Origin: JBGPEQ01 sp035518775
Lineage (GTDB): Bacteria; Pseudomonadota; Alphaproteobacteria; Dongiales; Dongiaceae
NCBI GenBank assembly: GCA_035518775.1
Contig: DATIXH010000066.1
Span: forward strand, 1 to 64,000
Direction of reading: 5' to 3'
Length of the DNA: 64,000 nucleotides
Part shown: piece by piece, positions 57,436-64,000 of the stretch
Position numbering within the stretch: the stretch's first letter is position 1
Layout of the letters: the number at the start of each line of letters is the position of its first letter
Notes under the pieces: generated by a model
Database searches by the model: none
The model's input: only the letters and a program-made list of their open reading frames with translations
Told to the model about the DNA's origin: nothing
Position numbers and translations under genes: made by a program

Positions 57436-57502
57436 GGGCGACCGGCAGGTCGCCCGCGGCGCCGTGCGACGGAGAGACGGGCGACCTGCCGGTCGTCCCT
57501 AC
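57432..57502. repeat. Inverted-repeat element, type A copy 3 (supplies the MFS stop codon)
   Basis: Arms 57432-57455 and 57479-57502, 24 bp with one mismatch (CGTCCC in the right arm). Shorter interior (23 bases) than copies 1 and 2. The GTAG at its left end gives the stop codon TAG of the MFS gene. Lies between convergent MFS and AraC-type genes. Confidence 0.85.
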
Positions 57503-57513
57503 AGTGACCCCAA

Positions 57514-58374
57514 TTATTGCGGGCCTTCCAGCGGGAGGCAGATGTCGGTCAGCCATTGCTCGGGCGGCAGGGCGCGGGGGTTGTTGAGATACTCCTCGAA
57601 GATCGGCCGATCGGCGCACTGCTCGCCGCTCTGCGGCAGCCACTCGCGATAGAGCCAGCGGTAGGCCTTGTTGAGCTCGGCGTAGGGACCCTGGTGATGC
57701 AGCACGGCGTAGCGGCCTCCGGAAACCTCGAGGAGACGCAAGCCGTTTTCGAGCGCGACCTCGGGACCGACGCTGATGCCGGCATCCGAGCGGAGCGCGG
57801 CGGCCGGCGCGCCGTCGGGATCGTCGTAGTAGACGCCGATCGCGCGCGTCTGCTGACTCATGAGGCCGCGGCCCGCGGCCCAGGCGAACAGCCGCTCGAA
57901 GGTGGCGCCGATCTCCTGGTAGGAGCCGGCATGGCGCAGGGCGGCGAGGCGCACCGGCTGCAGGTCGCGGATGCTGACGTCGTACATGGCGGTCTCCGTT
58001 GCGGTCGCGAGGGGCGAGGGCGGCACCAGGCGGCCCTGCTTGCGATAGGCGGCGGGCGGGACGCCGTAGCCGGCGCGGAAGGCGCGGGCGAAGGCGGCGA
58101 CGCTGCCATAGCCGGCGCGGCGGGCGATGCGCTCGATGGCCGGATGGCCCTCTACCAGCTCGCCGGCGGCACGGTGCAGGCGCAGGCGCCGCAGCGTGTC
58201 GGCCGCCGTCTCGCCTGTCATGGCGCGATAGATGCGATGGAAGTGATAGGGCGAGAAGCAGGCCACGGCGGCCAGCCGCTCGAGATCGAGCGGCTCGTCG
58301 AGATGCGCGCCGATGTGATCCATGACGCGCTCGAGGCGGCGGCTGTAGTCGAGGGTGGTGAGCGGTTTCGTCAT
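57514..58374 (-). CDS. AraC family regulator with GyrI-like ligand domain
   Basis: 286 aa. The AraC double helix-turn-helix is at the N-terminus (LDLERLAAVACFSPYHFHRIY about 28-50 and ERIARRAGYGSVAAFARAFRAGYGVPPAAYR about 80-110), unusual only in order. The C-terminal GyrI/AraC_E_bind domain includes LAALRHAGSYQEIGATFERLFAWA, AIGVYYDDPD and VLHHQGPYAELNKAYRWLY. Similar to Rob/SoxS-associated drug sensors. Divergent from a CynX/NimT-type MFS gene (58453), a plausible target. Confidence 0.9.
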   Translation of the reverse strand: MTKPLTTLDYSRRLERVMDHIGAHLDEPLDLERLAAVACFSPYHFHRIYRAMTGETAADTLRRLRLHRAAGELVEGHPAIERIARRAGYGSVAAFARAFRAGYGVPPAAYRKQGRLVPPSPLATATETAMYDVSIRDLQPVRLAALRHAGSYQEIGATFERLFAWAAGRGLMSQQTRAIGVYYDDPDGAPAAALRSDAGISVGPEVALENGLRLLEVSGGRYAVLHHQGPYAELNKAYRWLYREWLPQSGEQCADRPIFEEYLNNPRALPPEQWLTDICLPLEGPQ

Positions 58375-58452
58375 GGCTCCACTGTACGCGAAGCGGCTTG
58401 ATCGCGATTGCGAAATTCAGCCTAGTTGCCGCCAGCCGAGCGGAGCGTCCTC

Positions 58453-59616
58453 ATGCGTGATCGCGTACTTCTCGTCGCCAGCCTGGTTCTGGTGGCGCTC
58501 AATCTGCGGCCGGCCCTCTCGAGCGTGGCGCCGGTGCTGCCGGAGATCATGCGCGACACCGGACTCTCCTCGGCCGGCGCCAGCCTGCTGACGACGGCGC
58601 CCGTGCTGTGCCTCGGCCTGTTCGGGCCGCTGGCGCCGGTGGCGGCGCGGTGGATGCGCAGCGAGCGCGTGGTGTTCCTGTTCATGGCCGTGCTGGTGCT
58701 GGGCCTGCTCATGCGGGGTGCCGGCACCGTGCCGGCGCTGCTGAGCGGCTCTGTACTGATCGGCATCGGCATCGGCATCGTCAACGTGCTGCTGCCGGCG
58801 CTCATCAAGAAGGACTTCCCGCGCTCGGCGGCCCTGATGACGGGCGTCTACACGATGGCGCTGTCGACCGGCGCGGCCCTGGCGTCGGGCCTGACCGTTC
58901 CGCTCAGCAAACTCCTCGCGGGGTCATGGGCCTGGGCGCTCGCCGCCTGGGTGCTCCCGGTGCTGGCGGCGATGGTCGCGTGGCTGCCCCGCCTGCGCGA
59001 TACGCCGGAGGCGGGCGTCGGCCGGCGGGTGGACTTGCGCGGGATCTGGACGAGTGCGCTGGCTTGGCAGGTGACGCTGTTCATGGGGCTGCAGTCCGCG
59101 CTCGCCTACTGCGTGTTCGGCTGGCTGGCGCCGATCCTGCGCGACCGCGGCATGAGCGACGTGGGCGCCGGCGCGCTGGTGTCGGTCTCGATCGTCGCAC
59201 AGGTCGCCGCGGCCCTGCTCACGCCGGTGGCGGCGACGCGCGGGCGCGATCAGCGGCCGGCGGTCGTGATCTCTATGGCGCTCAACATGGCGGGGCTGCT
59301 CGGCTGCGTCTTCGGGCCGCTGTCGCTCGCGCTGCTGTGGGCGATCGTGCTCGGCGCCGGCCAGGGCGCCTCGTTCGCGCTGGCGCTGACCCTGATCGTG
59401 CTGCGCGCGCCCGACGCGCGGACGGCCGGCCAGCTCTCGAGCATGGCGCAGGGCGTGGGCTATTGCCTGGCGGCGGCCGGTCCGCTGCTGGTCGGCCTGC
59501 TCCACGGCTGGACCGGCAGCTGGTCCACGCTCGGGATCCTGTTCCTCGTGATCGGCACGGGCGCGCTGCTCGCCGGCCTCGGCGCCGGCAGGAACCGCCA
59601 TCTCGATCTGACGTAG
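58453..59616 (+). CDS. MFS transporter, CynX/NimT (cyanate/nitroimidazole) family
   Basis: 387 aa from MRDRVLLVASLVLVALNLRP, with GGAG upstream. The early NLRPALSSVAPVLPEI is the family signature. Twelve helices; loop GLFGPLAPVAARWMRSERV and second-half AQGVGYCLAAAGPLLVGLLHGWTGSW. Relatives export or import small anions and nitroimidazoles. The divergent AraC-GyrI gene probably controls it. Confidence 0.88.
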   Translation: MRDRVLLVASLVLVALNLRPALSSVAPVLPEIMRDTGLSSAGASLLTTAPVLCLGLFGPLAPVAARWMRSERVVFLFMAVLVLGLLMRGAGTVPALLSGSVLIGIGIGIVNVLLPALIKKDFPRSAALMTGVYTMALSTGAALASGLTVPLSKLLAGSWAWALAAWVLPVLAAMVAWLPRLRDTPEAGVGRRVDLRGIWTSALAWQVTLFMGLQSALAYCVFGWLAPILRDRGMSDVGAGALVSVSIVAQVAAALLTPVAATRGRDQRPAVVISMALNMAGLLGCVFGPLSLALLWAIVLGAGQGASFALALTLIVLRAPDARTAGQLSSMAQGVGYCLAAAGPLLVGLLHGWTGSWSTLGILFLVIGTGALLAGLGAGRNRHLDLT

Positions 59617-59643
59617 ATCAATGAGGGCGAAGGGAGAGATTGC

Positions 59644-59711
59644 AGGGGCGCGCTGCGCGCGCCAGCCTCGCTGCGGCGCGATGTGAAGACGGGCGCGCGC
59701 AGGGCGCCCCT
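59644..59711. repeat. Inverted-repeat element related to type A (copy 6)
   Basis: AGGGGCGCGCTGCGCGCG (left arm from 59644) and its near reverse complement (59691-59711) ending GGCGCCCCT have 1 mismatch in 20. The outer AGGGGCG matches type A, while the inner stem differs. Lies between the convergent MFS and coiled-coil protein genes. Confidence 0.65.
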
Positions 59712-59742
59712 TCATGATGGCATTTTGTTTGCTGCGCCCCGA

Positions 59743-60030
59743 CTATTGGCGCGCGGTCTTGCTGTCCTGGCGATCGATCCAGCGGCGGACCGATTCGGCG
59801 AGACCGTCGAGATCGGCGGCGAGCGCGCCATCGATGTGATTCTCCGCCTTGCCCTGAGCCTCCAACTCTGCCAGTCGCCGCTGCAGCTCGCCGTGGCGGG
59901 CCGCGAGGTCAGTGACCTCATCGGCCGCGCGACGGTCAGCCGCCGCTTCCTGCGCCCTGATCGTCTCGATGTCGTGGCCGAGCCGCTCGACGCGGCCACG
60001 CATGCTGCGACTATCTGACGGCTTGGCCAT
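59743..60030 (-). CDS. Small coiled-coil protein of unknown function
   Basis: 95 aa. Charged helical sequence with heptad character: MAKPSDSRSMRGRVERLGHD, then AADEVTDLAARHGELQRRLAEL and ADLDGLAESVRRWIDRQDSK. GGAGG lies about 11 bases before the ATG. No known family identified. Located before an ABC-2-type permease gene on the same strand, possibly in one transcript. Confidence 0.6.
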   Translation of the reverse strand: MAKPSDSRSMRGRVERLGHDIETIRAQEAAADRRAADEVTDLAARHGELQRRLAELEAQGKAENHIDGALAADLDGLAESVRRWIDRQDSKTARQ

Positions 60031-60083
60031 GGCCCATGCGTCCTCCCGCTGCGGTTCTCTGGCCTAACGTCCCGGCCGCGCGG

Positions 60084-61610
60084 TTAGTTCCGCGTCGGGC
60101 TGATGAGTCGCACGCCGGCCAGGATGGCCAGTGTGAACAGGCCGGGGACCAGCGCCAGCCAGCTGCCGGCGGCGGCGACGGCGCCGGTGGCGGCCCAGCC
60201 GATCGACGATAGCGCTTCCGCGAAGGTGGCGACGCGGGAGGAGGTCTGGCGGCGGCGGAAATGGCTGCGCTTGGCCTGGCTACGGAACCACAGCTGGATG
60301 GCGGTGGCGGAGGCCGTCGCCGCGACGATGCCGAGCGCGGAGACGAAGGCGCCGAAGGGCGCGGCGAACGCCAGCGCGAGGACGAAGGGGGCGAAGGCGA
60401 GGGCGATGCCGCCCAGCACTGCCTCGATCTTGGCGCGCAGCACCTGGCGGGCGGAGACGGGCGCGGAGGCGATGAGATCGGGCGCGTCCTCGCCGGAGAT
60501 GGCGAGCCAGGCGAGGCCGCCCGCGAGCTGCCCGGCCGCCATGATCAGCACCGGCGACAGCAGCACCAGCGAATTGGCGCCGCCCGAGAAGTTGCGCCAC
60601 AGCAGCAGGGCCGGCGGGAGCAGGTAGAGCACCTGCATGAGCGTCTGCGACAGCAGCCAGGGATCGCGCCGCAGCAGCGCCCATTCCTTGCGGCGCAGCG
60701 TCGCCGCCGGCGCGGCGGCGCGGAAGCGCGCGCGGTCGCGGCGCCGGCGTGCCGGGCTCTGGGCGATGCTGGCGGCGGCGATGGCGTGATGGGCGAAGCG
60801 CGGCGCGAACGCCAGGATCGCGCCGGCGAGCAGGGCGAGGCTCGAGGCCAGCACGCCGAGCAGGGCGCCGACATCGCCGAGGATGGCGCGCGCCGGCCAC
60901 CAGGCCACGCTGTCGACGGCGGGCGCGAGCGCGGCCACCGCGTCCGATTCCAGGAACGCGACGCGCGACAGGGTGCCGTAGGAGAGGATGGCGCCGGCCT
61001 GCAAACCGATGACGAAGATGGCGCCGATCACGGCGGCCACGATCTGCGCGATCAGCCGCGTGCGCCTGGGGCCGATGGCGTGGAAGAGCGCGACCGTGAG
61101 GCCGACCGCCAGCGCGGTCGCCGTCGCGCCCATGGCGGCGACGACGCCGTAGGCGCCGAGCCAGCGCCAGCCGCCGCGCAGGATCAGGGCATTGATGAAG
61201 GGTGCGGCCAGCAGCATGGCCATGACGATGGTCGAGAGCGCCATGGCGGCGATGCGCACCGAGAACACGCGGCGCGCGGCGACCGGCGAGGACAGGATGA
61301 GGTCGAGGTCGGCGCGGGCATAGAAGGCGCGCGTCACCGACTCCATGGCCTGCGAGAGCATCAGCGCCCAGGACAGCAACGCGCTGCCGGTGACGACGAC
61401 CAGGATCAGCTTGTCGGGCGTGCCGACCTGCGCGTAGCGGCCGACCATGCCGAGCGCGATCAGATGCATGAAGGCGGCGAACAGGACGAGGGCGACCGCC
61501 ACCGTGCGGACGCGGCGGCGCCGGCCGGCCGTCATCATCGACAGCCAATCGCGCCAGGCCAGGCGGCACTCGTGCTGCGCGAACCAGGCGAGACTGCCGG
61601 CGCTGCTCAC
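60084..61610 (-). CDS. ABC-2-like permease, large integral membrane protein
   Basis: 508 aa with about 12 predicted membrane helices in pairs. Cytoplasmic N-terminus MSSAGSLAWFAQHECRLAWRDW, then LILVVVTGSALLSWALMLSQAMESV and RRVFSVRIAAMALSTIVMAMLLAAPFINAL. A charged loop near 300-320 separates the halves, and C-terminal helices follow. No catalytic motif. Together with the ATPase gene overlapping by four bases it makes an exporter for an unknown substrate. Confidence 0.8.
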   Translation of the reverse strand: MSSAGSLAWFAQHECRLAWRDWLSMMTAGRRRRVRTVAVALVLFAAFMHLIALGMVGRYAQVGTPDKLILVVVTGSALLSWALMLSQAMESVTRAFYARADLDLILSSPVAARRVFSVRIAAMALSTIVMAMLLAAPFINALILRGGWRWLGAYGVVAAMGATATALAVGLTVALFHAIGPRRTRLIAQIVAAVIGAIFVIGLQAGAILSYGTLSRVAFLESDAVAALAPAVDSVAWWPARAILGDVGALLGVLASSLALLAGAILAFAPRFAHHAIAAASIAQSPARRRRDRARFRAAAPAATLRRKEWALLRRDPWLLSQTLMQVLYLLPPALLLWRNFSGGANSLVLLSPVLIMAAGQLAGGLAWLAISGEDAPDLIASAPVSARQVLRAKIEAVLGGIALAFAPFVLALAFAAPFGAFVSALGIVAATASATAIQLWFRSQAKRSHFRRRQTSSRVATFAEALSSIGWAATGAVAAAGSWLALVPGLFTLAILAGVRLISPTRN

Positions 61611-62356
61611 GCGGCGGCGCTTTGCTGCGCCACGAGGGCGAGGAAGGTGTCTTCGAGGGTGGTGCCGCTGCGGCCGGTCTGGCGGCGCAGGTCTTCGAGC
61701 GTGCCCTCGGCGATGAGGCGGCCGCCGGCGATGACGCCGATGCGGTCGGCCATGCGCTCGGCGACCTCGAGGATGTGCGTGGTCATGATGACGGTGCTGC
61801 CGGCGGACACGCGCTCGCGCAGCACGGTCTTCACCTGGCGCGCGGCGCCGGCGTCGAGGCCGGTGAGCGGCTCGTCGAGGATGATGAGCCTGGGATCGTG
61901 CACGAGGGCGCCGGCGAGCGCCACCTTCTGCCGCATGCCCTTGGAGAAGCCCTCGCAGCGGTCATGGGCATGGGGGGCGAGTCCGAGCCAGTCGATGAGC
62001 TCGCGGGCGCGGGCTTCGGCCATCGTGGCGTCGACGCCCCACAGCCCGGCCACGAACTCCAGATATTCGAACGGCGTCAGCTTGTCGTAGATCATGGGCT
62101 CGTCGGAGAGCCAGGCCATGATGCGCTTGGCAGCCGTCGGATCGGCGAGGGCATCGATGCCGAACACGGAAATGGAACCGGAGTCGGGCCGCAGCAGCCC
62201 CGTCACCATGCGCAGCGTCGTGGTCTTGCCGGCCCCGTTGGGCCCCAGCAGCGTATAGAACTCGCCGGCGCGGACGACGAGGTCCAGGCCGTCGACCGCG
62301 GGGCGGTCGAAGCTCTTGACCAGGTCATGGATCTCGAGCGCGAGGGGCGGACCCAT
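61607..62356 (-). CDS. ABC transporter ATP-binding protein
   Basis: 249 aa from MGPPLALEIHDLVKSF; an in-frame ATG at 62389 would add 11 residues. Walker A LLGPNGAGKTTTLRM, Q-loop SDEPMIYDKLTPFEYL, signature FSKGMRQKVALAGAL, Walker B LIILDEPLTGLD, and H-loop TTHILEVAE. Fits the ABC-2/CcmA-type group that partners the downstream permease. Substrate unknown. Confidence 0.92.
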   Translation of the reverse strand: MGPPLALEIHDLVKSFDRPAVDGLDLVVRAGEFYTLLGPNGAGKTTTLRMVTGLLRPDSGSISVFGIDALADPTAAKRIMAWLSDEPMIYDKLTPFEYLEFVAGLWGVDATMAEARARELIDWLGLAPHAHDRCEGFSKGMRQKVALAGALVHDPRLIILDEPLTGLDAGAARQVKTVLRERVSAGSTVIMTTHILEVAERMADRIGVIAGGRLIAEGTLEDLRRQTGRSGTTLEDTFLALVAQQSAAA

Positions 62357-62458
62357 GGCGCTGCTGCCTCCGCTAATGACCGCGGCCACCTTAGTTAAGA
62401 GAGGTTGAGGGATGGTGAATGGTTGGTTGATGGCGGGGAGACTGGGATACTCACCGTG

Positions 62459-62537
62459 CGTCCTTCGACAAGCTCAGGATGAGGGGCATTCTTTGTGCCA
62501 CCAAGGCTTTCCCTCATCCTAAGCTTGTCGAAGGACG
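62459..62537. repeat. Inverted-repeat element, type C
   Basis: CGTCCTTCGACAAGCTCAGG is the start of a 27-bp left arm (62459-62485). The right arm 62511-62537 is its reverse complement with one mismatch. Repeats of this look (CCTTCGACAAGCTCAGGATGA-type) are scattered in many proteobacteria. Lies between the ABC gene start and the ftsZ end. Confidence 0.8.
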
Positions 62538-62559
62538 CAAAATCCGTCTTGCAGCCAAA

Positions 62560-62588
62560 GAAAAGGGCGGCCGCGGGTGCGGCCGCCC
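62560..62588 (-). terminator. Rho-independent terminator of ftsZ
   Basis: GGGCGGCCGC (62565-62574) pairs perfectly with GCGGCCGCCC (62579-62588) around GGGT. On the minus strand the stem is followed by TTTTCTTTGG. Sits 30 bases after the ftsZ stop. Confidence 0.88.
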
Positions 62589-62618
62589 AGTCGATTGGAG
62601 GTTGGCCTAGGGGGCCGA

Positions 62619-64000
62619 CTAGTTCGCCTGCCGGCGCAGGAAGGCCGGGATGTCCAGCATGTCCTCTTCGCTCGGCCGCGCCGTGAGGCGGTCGGTCGGG
62701 TCGAGGGCGAGCCGGGCCTGCGCGGCCGGCTGCGGCGCCGGCGCCGCGGGTTGCGGGGCCGGGGCGCGCATGACCGGCTCAGGCTTGGCGATCCGGTTCA
62801 TCATCGAGGACGGCGTCGCCTCGCGCAGGTCGGCGCTGGTCTGCCGTGCCAGGTCGAGCGCCTTGGTGGCGGCCCGGCTGAAGAGGCCGGGGGCGCGCCG
62901 CTTCTCCAGGACGGGCTGCGCGGCCGGCTCGGGCGCGGCCGGCATGGGCGCCGGGGCTTCCATCATCGCGTGCTCCGCCCGCGGCGGCTCGACGTAGGCC
63001 GGCTCCGCGCGCACCGGTTCGGTGCGCATCGGCTCCGGTGCCGGCTCGGGCATCGGCGCCGCGGCGAGCGGAAGCTCGACCGACGGCGGCATCGGCCGCG
63101 GCTCGACGCGTGGCGCGGGCCGCTCCAGCATGCTGGCGCGGGCCAGCGCCGCGGTGTCGATGCGCGGCGCCGGGGCGGGCTGCGGCGGCGTCATGCGCGG
63201 GGCCGGCGCATAGCCGCCGCCGACGGCGGCCTGCAGCGGCGCCTGCTGGTAGGCCTGCGCCTGCATGACCGGCATGGCCTGCTGCGCCACGATTTCCGGC
63301 ACCCGCTCGTCGCGGATGCGGGTCATGCCGGCGTAGGCTGCGGCCTGCTGGGCGGGCACCTCCACCGGCGCGCTGGCCGGCGCGCTCATCACGCGGCCGC
63401 CCTTGGCGACGAGGGTGAGGGCCGGCCGCGGCTGGCTCACCGCCTCGGCGTCGATACCGGTGGCGACGACGGAGATGCGGACCTTGCCGTCCAGCTGCTT
63501 GTCGAAGGTCGAGCCGAAGATGATGTTGGCCTCGGGATCGACCTCGTCGCGGATGCGGTTGGCCGCCTCGTCGACCTCGAACAGGGTCATGTCGAAGCCG
63601 CCGGTGATGTTGATGAGGACGCCGCGCGCGCCCTTCATCGAGACGTCGTCGAGCAGTGGGTTGGAAATCGCGGCTTCGGCGGCGGCGACGGCGCGGTTCT
63701 CGCCCTCGGCCTCGCCGGTGCCCATCATGGCCTTGCCCATCTCGCTCATGACGGCGCGGATGTCCGCGAAGTCGAGGTTGATGAGGCCGGGCATGACCAT
63801 CAGGTCGGTGACGCCGCGCACGCCCGAGTACAGCACTTGGTCCGCCATGGCGAAGGCGTCGGCGAAGGTGGTCTTCTCGTTCGCCACCCGGAACAGGTTC
63901 TGGTTCGGGATGATGATGAGGGTATCGACGAACGACTGCAGCTCGTTGATGCCGCTCTCGGCGATCTTCATGCGGTGGGTGCCCTCGAAGTGGAAGGGCT
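62619..64000 (-). CDS. ftsZ: Cell division protein FtsZ (3' part, 5' end outside window)
   Basis: Tubulin-like GTPase forming the Z-ring. The frame is open to the window edge; the visible residues begin near PFHFEGTHRMKIAESG, so about 150 N-terminal residues with the GGGTGTG motif are missing. Visible: DTLIIIPNQNLFRV, VTDLMVMPGLINLDFADIR, GRVMSAP. A Pro/Ala/Glu-rich linker of roughly 245 residues follows. The conserved C-terminal peptide LDIPAFLRRQAN binds FtsA/ZapA-type partners. Followed by a good terminator. Confidence 0.96.
   Translation of the reverse strand, partial: PFHFEGTHRMKIAESGINELQSFVDTLIIIPNQNLFRVANEKTTFADAFAMADQVLYSGVRGVTDLMVMPGLINLDFADIRAVMSEMGKAMMGTGEAEGENRAVAAAEAAISNPLLDDVSMKGARGVLINITGGFDMTLFEVDEAANRIRDEVDPEANIIFGSTFDKQLDGKVRISVVATGIDAEAVSQPRPALTLVAKGGRVMSAPASAPVEVPAQQAAAYAGMTRIRDERVPEIVAQQAMPVMQAQAYQQAPLQAAVGGGYAPAPRMTPPQPAPAPRIDTAALARASMLERPAPRVEPRPMPPSVELPLAAAPMPEPAPEPMRTEPVRAEPAYVEPPRAEHAMMEAPAPMPAAPEPAAQPVLEKRRAPGLFSRAATKALDLARQTSADLREATPSSMMNRIAKPEPVMRAPAPQPAAPAPQPAAQARLALDPTDRLTARPSEEDMLDIPAFLRRQAN

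Overview
This 64 kb window is a GC-rich (estimated by eye at well above 60%), gene-dense chromosomal segment. It looks like an alphaproteobacterium, probably from the Rhodospirillales or a Reyranella-like lineage. Supporting features are the ubiK / lgt / NDUFAF7-like methyltransferase / pgeF neighbourhood, an ubiK-ybjN-proC run, a mlaA-mlaC pair, class I PHA synthase plus phasin, a DUF1127 protein, and an FtsZ whose last residues are DIPAFLRRQAN. The lineage call is inference. I saw no rRNA, tRNA, CRISPR array, transposase, integrase or phage gene.

Layout. 1-2.5 kb: 3' end of prfC and an ABC-F ATPase. 2.6-6.2 kb: a TetR repressor divergent from an EmrA/EmrB-type drug-efflux pair, with a compact operator/promoter region between them. 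6.3-10 kb: queuosine-precursor transporter, double-PAS histidine kinase and a creatinase/ectoine-hydrolase-like M24 protein without metal ligands. 10-15.2 kb: housekeeping cluster pgeF, NDUFAF7-like, lgt, ubiK, ybjN, proC, ybaK. 15.2-20.1 kb: TetR/COQ9-like regulator, phasin with a dyad-rich promoter, csaA, lytic transglycosylase, aldo/keto reductase, GST. 20.1-24.7 kb: exported and hydrolytic proteins. 24.9-26.5 kb: mlaC and mlaA. 26.7-32.3 kb: a complete dppABCDF-type peptide ABC transporter. 32.5-38.7 kb: thioesterase, VWA lipoprotein, M14-like deacylase, DMSP-lyase-type cupin and phaC. 38.7-39.4 kb: a flavin-reductase-like pseudogene with three frameshifts. 39.4-47.7 kb: SDR, ArsR, UvrD/PcrA helicase, prmA, a triple-DUF1127 protein, aminopeptidase P, a tiny lipoprotein and a lipoprotein-type truncated haemoglobin. 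47.7-52.3 kb: bamD-recN-ligA. 52.7-62.4 kb: accessory genes (HGG-motif protein, ilvD, TPR protein, two MFS carriers, AraC-GyrI regulator, ABC-2-type exporter). 62.6-64 kb: the 3' part of ftsZ.

How the genes work together. PHA storage is represented by phasin (16 kb), phaC (37 kb) and an LpqC-type esterase (23 kb). A 15-bp motif in the phasin promoter recurs almost exactly (14/15) between the DUF1127 gene and aminopeptidase P, suggesting a shared regulator. Envelope maintenance is represented by lgt, mlaA/mlaC, bamD, lytic transglycosylase and pgeF. In alphaproteobacteria ftsZ is commonly followed by lpxC-bamD-recN-ligA; here about 10 kb of accessory genes lies between ftsZ and bamD, and lpxC is missing from that position.

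Dispersed inverted-repeat elements of three types occupy intergenic gaps. One type occurs as six full or related copies, five of them in spacers between convergent genes. I found no complete unknown multi-gene system. The leads I rate highest are the shared phasin/DUF1127 operator, the repeat elements at convergent gene ends, the triple-DUF1127 protein, the DMSP-lyase-like/phaC gene pair, the exported haemoglobin and the split ftsZ-bamD region.
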